Origin: Roseomonas sp.
Lineage (GTDB): Bacteria > Pseudomonadota > Alphaproteobacteria > Acetobacterales > Acetobacteraceae
Length of the DNA: 64,000 bases
Reading direction: 5' to 3'
NCBI GenBank assembly: GCA_020249435.1
Contig: JADCFQ010000012.1
Location: 124,001-188,000 of the forward strand
The notes below the pieces were generated by a model. That model was not told the origin of the DNA, did not search any database, and was given only the letters and a program-made list of their open reading frames with translations. Within the stretch, counting starts at the first letter, position 1. Every line of letters starts with the position of its first letter. Below, piece after piece: positions 25,309 to 33,885 of this stretch. A program made the position numbers and the translations under genes.

Positions 25309-26231
25309 CGCCGCGCATTCTGGTGATCAAACTCGGCGCGCTTGGGGATTTCGCCCAAGCTTTCGGGCCTTTCGCGGCGATCAGGGCGCATCATCCGGGC
25401 GCCGAGATCACGCTGCTCACCACGCCGCCCTTCGCGCCCCTCGCGCGACAGGCGCCGTGGTTTGACCAGGTTTGGGACAATGGCCGGCCCAAGGGCCTTG
25501 CCGCGCTTTGGGCGCTGGGGCGCGGGCTGCGCGCGGCAGGTTTTACGCGGGTTTATGATTTGCAGACCTCTGATCGGTCATCGCGCTATCGCTGGCTGGT
25601 CGGGCGCAGCGTGGAATGGTCCGGCATTGCCGCCGGCGCGTCCCACCCGCATGCCAATCCGCGCCGCGATTTCATGCACACGGTGGAACGCCAGCGGGAG
25701 CAATTGGAAATGGCCGGCATCAGCCATTTCCCGGCCCCGGCGCTGGATTGGCTGGATGCGGATATCACGCGCTTTGCCCTGCCGGAGCGCTTTGCGCTGC
25801 TGATCCCTGGTGCCTCCCCCGGCAGGCCGGCCAAGCGTTGGCCGGTCGCGCAATTCGCGGCCCTGGCGGCGGCGCTGGATGTCCCCGCAGTGATCCTGGG
25901 CGGCCCGGCTGAAGCGGCTTTGGGTGCCGCCATCACAGAAGCCACCCACAGCGCGCATGACCTGACCGGCAAAACAAGCTTCGCCGATATCGCCGCACTC
26001 GCCCGCCGCGCGGCCTTTTGCATAGGCAATGATACCGGCCCGACGCATCTTGCCGCCGTGGCCGGCTGCCCGACACTCGCCCTGTTCGGTGAGGATAGCG
26101 ACCCCGCGCTTTGCGCCCCGCGCGGCCCCTGCGTGGCGGTGCTGCGCCACCAGCCGCTTGCTGCCCTGACGCTGGCTGAGGTACGGGCCGCGCTTCAGGA
26201 ATTGATCACTCAACCCGCCACCATGGCTTGA
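25305..26231 (+). CDS. Glycosyltransferase family 9 (heptosyltransferase type)
   Basis: The 308-residue protein has the GT9 (WaaC/WaaF/WaaQ) pattern: an N-terminal RILVIKLGALGDFAQAFG (residues 3-20), a middle IPGASPGRPAKRWP segment, and the C-terminal GNDTGPTHLAAVAGCP donor-binding motif. Such enzymes transfer heptose from ADP-heptose to the LPS inner core. The heptose assignment is by family only. Translation is coupled to the family 4 transferase by a 4-nt overlap. thrS follows after 57 nt. Confidence 0.9.
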   Translation: MTPRILVIKLGALGDFAQAFGPFAAIRAHHPGAEITLLTTPPFAPLARQAPWFDQVWDNGRPKGLAALWALGRGLRAAGFTRVYDLQTSDRSSRYRWLVGRSVEWSGIAAGASHPHANPRRDFMHTVERQREQLEMAGISHFPAPALDWLDADITRFALPERFALLIPGASPGRPAKRWPVAQFAALAAALDVPAVILGGPAEAALGAAITEATHSAHDLTGKTSFADIAALARRAAFCIGNDTGPTHLAAVAGCPTLALFGEDSDPALCAPRGPCVAVLRHQPLAALTLAEVRAALQELITQPATMA

Positions 26232-26288
26232 CCCGGAAGGGGCCTCTGCCCATGGTCCGGCCTCTCTGCAACCCATAGGACGCTGTTC

Positions 26289-28223
26289 ATGCCCGCGATT
26301 ACCCTGCCCGATGGTTCCATCCGCCAATTTGACGGCGCGGTGACGGGCACCACTATCGCGGCGGCGATTGGCCCTGGCCTCGCCAAGGCAGCGCTCGCCA
26401 TGGAAGTGGATGGCAAGCTGCGGGATCTTTCCGCGACCATCACGCAGGATTCGAAGCTGCGTTTCATCACGCGCCGCGATCCCGAAGCGCTTGAGATGAT
26501 CCGCCATGATTGCGCCCATGTGCTGGCGGAAGCCGTGCAGGCGCTCTACCCCGGCACGCAGGTCACCATCGGCCCTTCGATTGAAAACGGCTTCTATTAC
26601 GATTTCGCGCGCAATGAGCCCTTCACGCCGGATGATTTCGCCAAGATCGAAGCGAAGATGCGCGAAATCATCGCGCGCAATGATGCTTTTGTGCGCGAGG
26701 AATGGGACCGTGAGGAAGCCATCCGCTTCTTCACGGCGAAGGGCGAACGCTACAAGGCGGAACTGATTCAGGATTTGCCGAAATCCGAAATCATCAGCAT
26801 CTACAAGCAAGGCGCCTGGACCGATCTTTGCCGCGGCCCGCATATGCGCGGCACGGGCGATATCGGCACGGCCTTCAAGCTGATGAAGGTGGCCGGCGCC
26901 TATTGGCGCGGCGATCATCGCAACGCCATGTTGAGCCGGATTTACGGCACCGCTTGGCGCGACCAGAAGGAACTCGACGCCTATTTGTTGCAGTTGGAAG
27001 AAGCGGAAAAGCGCGACCACCGCAAGATCGCGAAAGAAATGGACCTTTTCCATTTGCAGGATGAGGCAGTCGGTTCGGTCTTCTGGCACCCCAAGGGCTG
27101 GCGGCTTTATCGCACCGTGGAAGCCTATATGCGCCGGCGTCTTGAGCATGCCGATTATCAGGAAGTAAAGACACCGCAGCTTTTGGATCGGAAGCTTTGG
27201 GAGGCGTCCGGGCATTGGGAAAAATTCCGCGAAGCCATGTTCATCGCGCGCGTAGAGGCCGAAGATGAAAAGGATCGCGTGCTCGCGCTGAAGCCGATGA
27301 ATTGCCCCTGCCATGTGCAGATTTTCAATCAGGGCTTGCGGTCCTATCGCGAATTGCCGCTGCGCATGGCCGAATTCGGGTCCTGCCATCGCTATGAACC
27401 CTCGGGCGCCCTGCATGGCATCACGCGCGTGCGGAGCTTTGTCCAGGATGATGCGCATATCTTCTGCACCGAAGACCAGATCACCGATGAGACGGTGCGC
27501 TTCGTCGCGCTGCTATCCTCCATCTACAATGACTTCGGGTTCAATGATTTCCATGTGCGCTTTTCAGACCGCCCGGCGCGGCGCGCGGGCACGGATGCGG
27601 TCTGGGATCAGGCGGAAGGCGCACTGAAGGACGCCTGCCGTATCGCGGGCGTGGAGTACGAATTGAACCCTGGCGAGGGCGCGTTTTATGGCCCGAAGCT
27701 GGAATTCGTGCTGCGCGATGCCATTGGTCGCCCCTGGCAATGCGGCACGCTGCAAGTTGATTTCGTGCTGCCCGAGCGGCTGGATGCGGAATATGTCGCG
27801 GAAGATGGCACCCGCCGCCGCCCCGTCATGCTGCACCGGGCCATCCTTGGGTCCTTTGAGCGCTTCCTTGGCATTTTGATCGAAGAACATGCGGGGCGCT
27901 TCCCGCTTTGGCTCGCGCCCGTTCAGGTCGTGGTGGCGACGATTGTGGATGAAGCCGCACCCTTCGCCCGCCAGGCCGCCGCCGCCTTGCAAAAGGCTGG
28001 GGTTGCAGCCTCGCTCGACCTTCGGAATGAGAAGATCAACCGCAAGGTGGTGGATCACATCGACCAGCGCGTGCCCGTGCTTGCCGTGATCGGCCGGCGT
28101 GAGGCTGAGGAAGGCACCATTGTGCTCCGCCGCCTGCCGGGGCGGGATCAGGAAACGCTGAAGCTGGCCGATGCCGTGGCGCTGCTGGCGGCCGAGGCAA
28201 CGCCGCCCGATCTGCGCGCCTGA
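26289..28223 (+). CDS. thrS: Threonyl-tRNA synthetase
   Basis: The 644-residue class II synthetase has the standard order: TGS domain (residues 1-62), the tRNA-SAD editing domain with the [11 protein letters not shown] zinc motif (about 73-83), the catalytic core with [13 protein letters not shown] (zinc Cys) and a motif 2 [15 protein letters not shown], and a C-terminal anticodon domain. It charges tRNA-Thr and hydrolyses Ser-tRNA-Thr. infC follows on the same strand after 117 nt, the thrS-infC order known from many bacteria. Confidence 0.97.
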   Translation: MPAITLPDGSIRQFDGAVTGTTIAAAIGPGLAKAALAMEVDGKLRDLSATITQDSKLRFITRRDPEALEMIRHDCAHVLAEAVQALYPGTQVTIGPSIENGFYYDFARNEPFTPDDFAKIEAKMREIIARNDAFVREEWDREEAIRFFTAKGERYKAELIQDLPKSEIISIYKQGAWTDLCRGPHMRGTGDIGTAFKLMKVAGAYWRGDHRNAMLSRIYGTAWRDQKELDAYLLQLEEAEKRDHRKIAKEMDLFHLQDEAVGSVFWHPKGWRLYRTVEAYMRRRLEHADYQEVKTPQLLDRKLWEASGHWEKFREAMFIARVEAEDEKDRVLALKPMNCPCHVQIFNQGLRSYRELPLRMAEFGSCHRYEPSGALHGITRVRSFVQDDAHIFCTEDQITDETVRFVALLSSIYNDFGFNDFHVRFSDRPARRAGTDAVWDQAEGALKDACRIAGVEYELNPGEGAFYGPKLEFVLRDAIGRPWQCGTLQVDFVLPERLDAEYVAEDGTRRRPVMLHRAILGSFERFLGILIEEHAGRFPLWLAPVQVVVATIVDEAAPFARQAAAALQKAGVAASLDLRNEKINRKVVDHIDQRVPVLAVIGRREAEEGTIVLRRLPGRDQETLKLADAVALLAAEATPPDLRA

Positions 28224-28254
28224 CGCCACAGTGACGGGGAAATAGGGTGCCTCG

Positions 28255-28293
28255 GGGCCGCTTCCTGCAACCGAAACTTGCAGCACGCGGCCC
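28255..28293 (+). promoter_or_regulatory. Strong two-tier stem-loop between thrS and infC
   Basis: GGGCCGC (28255-28261) pairs with GCGGCCC (28287-28293), and inside it CTGCAA (28265-28270) pairs with TTGCAG (28278-28283), with symmetric 3-nt internal loops and a 7-nt apical loop. AAAA follows instead of a T-run. It could be a leader structure for infC, a weak thrS terminator, or a DNA dyad overlapping the infC promoter. Confidence 0.45.
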
Positions 28294-28306
28294 AAAAGCC
28301 CATAAA
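28278..28306 (+). promoter_or_regulatory. Candidate infC promoter
   Basis: TTGCAG (28278-28283) and CATAAA (28301-28306) are separated by exactly 17 nt, placing a start site about 28 nt before the infC coding region. The -35 element lies in the 3' arm of the stem-loop. Confidence 0.35.
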
Positions 28307-28329
28307 TGCGCCGTTCTGATAACCTCGAC

Positions 28330-28343
28330 AGGAGAGTACCATA
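28330..28343 (+). promoter_or_regulatory. Ribosome-binding site that points to an AUA start for infC
   Basis: AGGAG at 28330-28334 is six nt from ATA (28341-28343), an ideal distance, but 21 nt from the first in-frame ATG (28356), which has no Shine-Dalgarno of its own. The five codons from ATA to ATG are open and in frame. Confidence 0.6.
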
Positions 28344-28886
28344 GCTCGACCCCCTATGCCCGCCGCCCAGCAGGCCCCAGCGCGTGAGGGCCCGCGAATC
28401 AATGACGAAATCCGCGTCCCTCAGGTTCGCCTGATTGATGACGCTGGAGAGATGATCGGCGTGATGTCCGCCCGCGAAGCGCTGATCCGCGCTTATGATG
28501 TGGGCCTAGACCTCGTTGAAATCTCACCCAATGCGGTGCCGCCTGTCTGCAAGATCCTGGATTACGGGAAATACAAATACGAACAGCAGAAAAAGGCGAA
28601 TGAGGCGCGCAAGAAGCAGAAGGTCGTTGAAATCAAGGAAATCAAGGTTCGCCCGAATATTGATGACCATGATTACGATGTGAAGATGAAGCAGATGAAG
28701 AACTTCATCGGCGAAGGCGACAAGGTGAAGGTGACACTCCGTTTCCGTGGCCGCGAAATGGCGCACCAGGAATTGGGTGTGAAGGTGCTCGAACGCATCC
28801 GCAATGACCTGATTGAATTGGTGCGGGTTGAACAAATGCCCAAGCTGGAAAACCGCCAGATGGTCATGGTGGTGGCGCCGAAATAG
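28341..28886 (+). CDS. infC: Translation initiation factor IF-3, probably starting at AUA
   Basis: IF-3 binds the 30S subunit, blocks premature 50S joining and rejects non-standard start codons. The product has the N-domain beginning [17 protein letters not shown], the lysine-rich linker ([20 protein letters not shown]), and the C-domain with [17 protein letters not shown]. Starting at ATA 28341 gives 181 residues beginning M/I-ARPPMP; starting at ATG 28356 gives 176. The ribosome-binding site favours ATA. Rare infC start codons (AUU in E. coli) allow the factor to repress its own mRNA, and the same logic is inferred here. Confidence 0.95.
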   Translation: MARPPMPAAQQAPAREGPRINDEIRVPQVRLIDDAGEMIGVMSAREALIRAYDVGLDLVEISPNAVPPVCKILDYGKYKYEQQKKANEARKKQKVVEIKEIKVRPNIDDHDYDVKMKQMKNFIGEGDKVKVTLRFRGREMAHQELGVKVLERIRNDLIELVRVEQMPKLENRQMVMVVAPK

Positions 28887-28901
28887 GCGCTGCCCTTCCC
28901 T

Positions 28902-28926
28902 GCGTGATCCGGGCGACGGGTCACGC
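28902..28926 (+). terminator. Possible hairpin terminator after infC
   Basis: GCGTGATCC (28902-28910) pairs with GGGTCACGC (28918-28926) through nine base pairs including one G-U. No T-run follows, so any termination would be weak or factor-dependent. Confidence 0.3.
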
Positions 28927-29006
28927 TGCTTGCCCTTGGCTTTCCCTTGCCGCGCAGTGCTGCACCGCCCATAAGGCTTGCTCATCCGCCGCAGCCGAAG
29001 CACGCC

Positions 29007-30881
29007 ATGCCTGAAAGCGCCCTCACCAAGCTGGAAACCGCCGCCATCCGCGACCCCGCAAGCGCGATGGAGGTATTGCTTGGCACGATGCGGCGCCTTG
29101 CCGCCGGAACAAGCCTTGAGGATCTTGCCACGCCCGAGGCGCCACAAACGACCGAGGTGCTGGCGACCCGCTTTGCCGCCCCCATGGCCCGTATCCTGAC
29201 CGATCCCGCCATCCGGTTTGACGACAATGCTGCGCTCCGCCTCGCCGCTATTGGCCGGGTCGCGGATCACCTCCACGCGATCAGCGGCTTTGGCAGTTCG
29301 GATCATATTCTGCGCATGCTGGGGGCAGGCGATACGGATGGCCTCAGGCGCCTGTTCCAACAGAATCGCCAGGCTTTCGCCAAGGCCTGGCTTATTTTTT
29401 CGATAGATTCGGCGCTACCCATTGATATCAGCGCCTTGCTTGAGGCTCCCGCGGCGCTCGCGCTACTGGTGGCAATAAGCTTGGTTTCGCAAAAGCCCAT
29501 CCTGACCGAAGCAGGGTATGCACGCCGCGAAGCACTGGTGAGCCTCGCCGGAAGGCTGAAGCCGGTGCCGCTGCCGCTTTCGGTGGATCATCTGGTGCTG
29601 ATCTCGGCGGCCTGGATGCTTTGTTCCTATGCCGGGGCGCGCGACAAGCATGCCATCAAGGCAGTGCTGAACCGCGTGCTGCGCCAATGGGGGGAGAGCA
29701 TTGGCATCAGTGACGCTGACCTGCCCGCCATCCGCGCCCTGAAGACGCGCCCGACCCTGCTGATCGCGGCTGAGATCATGCATTCCAATCATGTGCAGTA
29801 TCGCTATTTTGGGCAGTATCTGCGCCAGCTGCGTGAGCGTTTTCGGCTTGTATTGCTGACCGAGGAATCCCAGGCCGACAGCAATGTCCGGCTGCTTTAT
29901 GATGAGGTGCATGTCTTCAAGCGCGAAGGCGGAACGGGCTATTTCAACAGGCTAGTGGAGATTGTGAAATCCATCGCCCCGGATGTGATTTTCTGGATCA
30001 GTGTTGGCATGCGGCATTGGGGACCGGTGCTCGCCAATTTCCGACTGGCCCCTATTCAATTGGCGGGCTTTGGCCATGCGGCTTCCACCTATTGCGATAC
30101 GATGGACTACTACTTCACGCGGGAAGGCTATGTCGGCGATCCCGCGCTGCTGTCTGAACAAGTGATCCTGCTGCCGGATTCAGGGCTGAAATTCGAAAGA
30201 TCGCCGTTTTATACGCCTTTGCAGCCCGCCATCCGAGAAAACGCGTCCCCACTACGCATCGCGCTGCCGTCCAACCTGTTGAAGCTCAACCCGCATTTCA
30301 TCAACATCCTGCGGCGGATTCGGGAAAAGGCAGGACGGCCACTGGAATTTCGCGTCTTCCCCAATGTCTCGGGGCTTGAGCTGATTGCCACCAAGCGCGT
30401 TTTTGACCAGCGCTTGCCGGGCAGCATCGTCTATCCCGTCATGGCCTATAATAACTACCTCGCGGAACTAAACGCCTGCGATCTGAACCTGAGCCCCTTC
30501 CCCTTCGGCGCGCTGCATAGCGTTGTCGATTCGCTCCGGCAGGGCATCCCTGTGGTGGCGATGGATGGGCTTGATTTGCATGAACGCCCCGACCCCATGC
30601 TGCTGCGCCGGATTGGCATGCCGGAATGGCTGATTGCGCAGGATGAGGAAGCCTATATCGCCGCGGCGCTGCGGCTTATTGATGACGACGCAACGCGGGT
30701 GGCGCTCAGCCGGCAGGCGGTGGAGTTGGACCTGGACCGCACGCTGTTTGGGGATGCGACCACGCCGCTTGGCCGCGATGTGGTGGATGCCATGTGGTGG
30801 CTTTACCAGAAGCACGAGGCGATCAAGGCATCCGGCCGGAAGGTGTTTCGGACGGCGGATCGGCAGGTGCCTGGTTTCTGA
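29007..30881 (+). CDS. HMW1C-like glycosyltransferase (GT41 family)
   Basis: The 624-residue protein matches the length and layout of HMW1C enzymes: an all-helical N-terminal domain of about 240 residues and a GT-B catalytic domain. Diagnostic stretches are QLAGFGHAAST with the following MDYYFTREGYVGDP, LPSNLLKLNPHFINILRRI, and the donor-site segment SPFPFGALHSVVDSLRQGIP with LHERPDPMLLRRIGMPEWL. HMW1C proteins are cytoplasmic and add hexoses to Asn in NxS/T sites of adhesins. No adhesin or two-partner secretion gene is nearby, so the acceptor is unknown. The ATG at 29007 is preferred over 28947 on length. An O-GlcNAc-transferase-like role is the alternative. Confidence 0.75.
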   Translation: MPESALTKLETAAIRDPASAMEVLLGTMRRLAAGTSLEDLATPEAPQTTEVLATRFAAPMARILTDPAIRFDDNAALRLAAIGRVADHLHAISGFGSSDHILRMLGAGDTDGLRRLFQQNRQAFAKAWLIFSIDSALPIDISALLEAPAALALLVAISLVSQKPILTEAGYARREALVSLAGRLKPVPLPLSVDHLVLISAAWMLCSYAGARDKHAIKAVLNRVLRQWGESIGISDADLPAIRALKTRPTLLIAAEIMHSNHVQYRYFGQYLRQLRERFRLVLLTEESQADSNVRLLYDEVHVFKREGGTGYFNRLVEIVKSIAPDVIFWISVGMRHWGPVLANFRLAPIQLAGFGHAASTYCDTMDYYFTREGYVGDPALLSEQVILLPDSGLKFERSPFYTPLQPAIRENASPLRIALPSNLLKLNPHFINILRRIREKAGRPLEFRVFPNVSGLELIATKRVFDQRLPGSIVYPVMAYNNYLAELNACDLNLSPFPFGALHSVVDSLRQGIPVVAMDGLDLHERPDPMLLRRIGMPEWLIAQDEEAYIAAALRLIDDDATRVALSRQAVELDLDRTLFGDATTPLGRDVVDAMWWLYQKHEAIKASGRKVFRTADRQVPGF

Positions 30882-30929
30882 ACGGAACGGGTGCTTTCAG
30901 CCGGGCGGTGCCGGCATTACATGCGCGTG

Positions 30930-32366
30930 ATGTCCAAACCCGCCCTTGTCTGGTTTCGCCAGGATTTGCGCCTTGCCGATAATCCAGCGCTGCATGCCGT
31001 GGCCGATCGGCCCATCCTGCCGGTTTTCATCCTGGACCCGGAGGCCGCCGGCGCCTGGGGCGAAGGTGGCGCTTCCCGCTGGTGGCTGCATCACAGCCTG
31101 CTTTCACTCTCGCGCGACCTGAAGCGCCTGGGGGCGCCGCTTCTGGTGCTGCGCGGCGCGGCGCTGGACCTGCTGCCCAAGCTCGCTGCCGAGATCGGCG
31201 CCGATGAAATCCATGCCGGGCGCCTGACCGAACCCTGGGCGCGGACGCGTGACGCCAAGCTGGCCGAGGCGTTGCAAGCGGCCGGGCGGAAGCTGGTGCT
31301 GCATCGTTCTGCCCTGCTGCATGAGCCACATCAGGTGCGCACCGGGGCGGGCAAGCCCTATGCGGTCTATACGCCCTTCTCCCGCACGCTATTCGGTTTT
31401 GGCGACCCCGCCGCGCCCATCCCGGCGCCGAAGCGCTTGCGGGCGGCGACGGGAGCGCCGGTGGGGGTGGATATTCCGACCCTTGCCCTGCTGCCGCGCC
31501 CGCCAGCGCCTGATTGGGCGGCGGGCTTTGGCGCCGTTTGGCAGCCAGGGGAGGAAGGCGCAGCGCAGCGCTTGGCGGATTTCCTCGCCTCAGGCGTCAA
31601 TGCCTATGCGGATCGGCGCAACGAACCGGCGGCCAAGGGGGGGACATCAGGGCTCTCGCCGCATTTGCATTTTGGCGAAATCTCGCCCCGTCAGGTCTGG
31701 GTCGCGGCGCGGGCGGCAGTGCCGCACGGGGGCGCGGGGCTGGAGACCTTCCTCAAGGAAGTTCTGTGGCGGGAGTTTTCGCATCATCTGCTCTGGCATC
31801 GCCCGGAAATGCCAGAGGCATCCTTGCGGGCGGAATTCGCGGCCTTCCCCTGGGCGCCGGATGCGGCGCTGCTAAGGGCCTGGCAGCGCGGGCAGACGGG
31901 CTACCCCATTGTGGATGCCGGCATGCGCCAGCTTTGGCAGATCGGCTGGATGCATAACCGCGTGCGCATGATCACGGCTTCGTTTCTCGTGAAACATTTG
32001 CTGCAACCCTGGCAGGCAGGTGAGGCCTGGTTCTGGGATACGCTGGTGGATGCGGACCTCGCCGCCAATAGCGCGTCCTGGCAATGGGTTGCGGGTTGCG
32101 GGGCGGATGCCGCGCCCTATTTCCGCATCTTCAACCCGGTGCTGCAGGGCGAGAAATTCGACCCCGAGGGCGAGTATATCCGCGCCTGGTGCCCGGAATT
32201 GGCCAGGCTGCCCGCGCGCTTCATCCACAAACCCTTCGAGGCGCCGGAGATGATCCTGCGTGGCGCCGGGGTTACACTTGGGCAGACTTACCCGAAGCCG
32301 GTGATTGACCTTGCCACCGGCCGGGCGCGCGCCTTGGCGGCCTTTGCGGGGCTGCGCAAGGCATGA
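30930..32366 (+). CDS. phrB: Deoxyribodipyrimidine photolyase (class I CPD photolyase/cryptochrome family)
   Basis: The 478-residue protein uses light to split cyclobutane pyrimidine dimers. It has the antenna-binding domain starting ALVWFRQDLRLADNPAL, and the FAD domain with the motifs GGTSGLSPHLHFGEIS, LWREFSHHLLWH, RMITASFLVKHLL and NSASWQWVAGCGADAAPYFR. The tryptophans of the electron-transfer chain appear to be present. The ATG at 30930 begins MSKPALV; one at 30921 is also possible. It overlaps the phosphoesterase gene by 4 nt. A second, unrelated-type photolyase lies 2.6 kb downstream. Confidence 0.93.
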   Translation: MSKPALVWFRQDLRLADNPALHAVADRPILPVFILDPEAAGAWGEGGASRWWLHHSLLSLSRDLKRLGAPLLVLRGAALDLLPKLAAEIGADEIHAGRLTEPWARTRDAKLAEALQAAGRKLVLHRSALLHEPHQVRTGAGKPYAVYTPFSRTLFGFGDPAAPIPAPKRLRAATGAPVGVDIPTLALLPRPPAPDWAAGFGAVWQPGEEGAAQRLADFLASGVNAYADRRNEPAAKGGTSGLSPHLHFGEISPRQVWVAARAAVPHGGAGLETFLKEVLWREFSHHLLWHRPEMPEASLRAEFAAFPWAPDAALLRAWQRGQTGYPIVDAGMRQLWQIGWMHNRVRMITASFLVKHLLQPWQAGEAWFWDTLVDADLAANSASWQWVAGCGADAAPYFRIFNPVLQGEKFDPEGEYIRAWCPELARLPARFIHKPFEAPEMILRGAGVTLGQTYPKPVIDLATGRARALAAFAGLRKA

Positions 32367-33127
32367 TCTCAGCGCGTAGGCTGCGTGATGCGGGCTTTTC
32401 CGGGCTACGCGTGGTGGGCGACGTGCATGGCGAGGCCGAGGCGTTTGAAGCCGCCATTGCGGGGGCCGAATCGCTTGGCCTTTTCATCATCCAGCTTGGC
32501 GATCTGGTGGATTACGGGCCGGATAGCCCCGGCGTCTTGCGCCGCGCCTTTGCCATGCTGGATGCCAAGCGCGGCATTTTCCTGCTCGGCAATCACGAAC
32601 ATAAACTCAGGCGCGCGCTGATCGGCCATGCCAGCGCGAAGCTGTTTGTGGCACCAGAAGGGCTTGGCAAAACGCTTGAGCAATTGAAAGCTGCCCCGGA
32701 TCGCGATGCCTTGGCCGCGCGCGCGGTGGCCGAGATCGCCCGCGCGCCGGCCTGGCTGCGCCTGGGCCACGCCATGTTCATCCATGCTGCCTATCATGAT
32801 GCCATGCTGTTCCGCGCCCCGCCCGAAGATGCCGGGGTGCGCCGCCCCGATGGCCCGCTATCGCGCGCCCTTTATGGCGAGGTGACGGGCCAGCGCGGGC
32901 CGGATGGCTACCCGCTGCGCGCAACGCGCTGGGTTGGGCGGATACCCCATGGCATCACGGCCTATGTCGGGCATGACAATCGCTCCACCAATGGGCGCCC
33001 GCATGAGATGCGCGGCGCGCTCGGTGGTCGGGCGATTTTCCTTGATACCGGCGCGGGCAAGGGCGGCGCGCTCGCTTGGATTGACCTGCCGTTTGAGGCG
33101 TTGGAGCCGGTTAGTTCAACTCCATAG
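32363..33127 (+). CDS. Calcineurin-like metallophosphoesterase
   Basis: The 254-residue enzyme has the two-metal phosphoesterase motifs in order: VVGDVHGE (residues 17-24), QLGDLVDYGPDS, LLGNHEHK, and a C-terminal GHDNRS. It resembles the PrpE/ApaH-like and serine/threonine phosphatase branch. The substrate is unknown. It is translationally coupled to the photolyase gene and overlaps the end of the opposite creatininase gene by 12 nt. Confidence 0.87.
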   Translation: MISARRLRDAGFSGLRVVGDVHGEAEAFEAAIAGAESLGLFIIQLGDLVDYGPDSPGVLRRAFAMLDAKRGIFLLGNHEHKLRRALIGHASAKLFVAPEGLGKTLEQLKAAPDRDALAARAVAEIARAPAWLRLGHAMFIHAAYHDAMLFRAPPEDAGVRRPDGPLSRALYGEVTGQRGPDGYPLRATRWVGRIPHGITAYVGHDNRSTNGRPHEMRGALGGRAIFLDTGAGKGGALAWIDLPFEALEPVSSTP

Positions 33128-33880
33128 CTTCGGGTTAGCCAAATCCCGCGCAATGCGCTCAGCCGCCGCGTCCAATAGCGCCTCGCCTTTCGCGGGCGTC
33201 GCGCTGCGTGCATCGCCGATCACGCCATTGGGGCTGAGCTCCTTGAAAGAACGGCGCCGCGCCAATGCGGGCGGCTGGCCTTCCACCCGCGTACTATGCG
33301 GGCCGTGCTGTTCGGCAAGCCGCGCCGGGCGCACCGCTTCGGGCATCAGGGTCATGACCATGGAAGCCTCGGCCTCGCAGGCATGCGGCACATTGGATTG
33401 GCGTTCCAGAATGGGCGCGAAGGCGTCGCCCGCCATGTGCCAATAGGTCGCGGCGGCAACCGGAATGCCGCTTTCGGCCTGCGCATCAACGGCGGCAACG
33501 GCAACGGCTTCGGCATTGCCGCCATGGCCATTCAGCAGCATGGCGCGCTTGAAGCCGGCGCGCGCGGCTGAGCGCACAATGCCGCGCAGCACGCCGCCAA
33601 AAGCCGCGTAATCCAGCGTGACCGTGCCGCCAAAGGGTACGTGATGCTCCGCCAAACCAGGCCAGACGCAAGGTGTCACCACCACCTGTTCGCCGGCGGC
33701 GGCCATGCGCTGTGCGACGCGATGTGCAACACCCGTGGCGCAGATGATATCAACGCCGGTCGCGAGTGCGGGGCCGTGCTGTTCCAGCGATGCCACCGGA
33801 ATGATCACCAATGCCCCCGCCGCAGCGCGGGCATTGAGTTCTTCCGAGGTCATTTTCATCCATTCGATTTCGGTTGTCAT
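33116..33880 (-). CDS. Creatininase family amidohydrolase
   Basis: The 254-residue protein shows the creatininase pattern: PVASLEQHGPALATGVD with metal-binding Glu, His and Asp (residues about 30-46), an NGHGGNAEA loop with the next histidine, and CEAEASM with the distal Glu. Members hydrolyse cyclic or linear amides (creatinine, mycofactocin precursor, formamidopyrimidines). The ATG at 33880 has GGAG 8 nt upstream, located inside the end of the preceding gene; a GTG at 33889 lacks that spacing. It is co-transcribed with the Bug receptor gene (5-nt gap), which suggests uptake and hydrolysis of one compound. Confidence 0.87.
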   Translation of the reverse strand: MTTEIEWMKMTSEELNARAAAGALVIIPVASLEQHGPALATGVDIICATGVAHRVAQRMAAAGEQVVVTPCVWPGLAEHHVPFGGTVTLDYAAFGGVLRGIVRSAARAGFKRAMLLNGHGGNAEAVAVAAVDAQAESGIPVAAATYWHMAGDAFAPILERQSNVPHACEAEASMVMTLMPEAVRPARLAEQHGPHSTRVEGQPPALARRRSFKELSPNGVIGDARSATPAKGEALLDAAAERIARDLANPKLWS

Positions 33881-33885
33881 AAGGA

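Noticed and set aside
25578..27458. Minus-strand open frame of 626 codons
   Set aside because: It is antisense to the family 9 transferase and thrS, both certain genes. Long antisense frames are common in GC-rich DNA.
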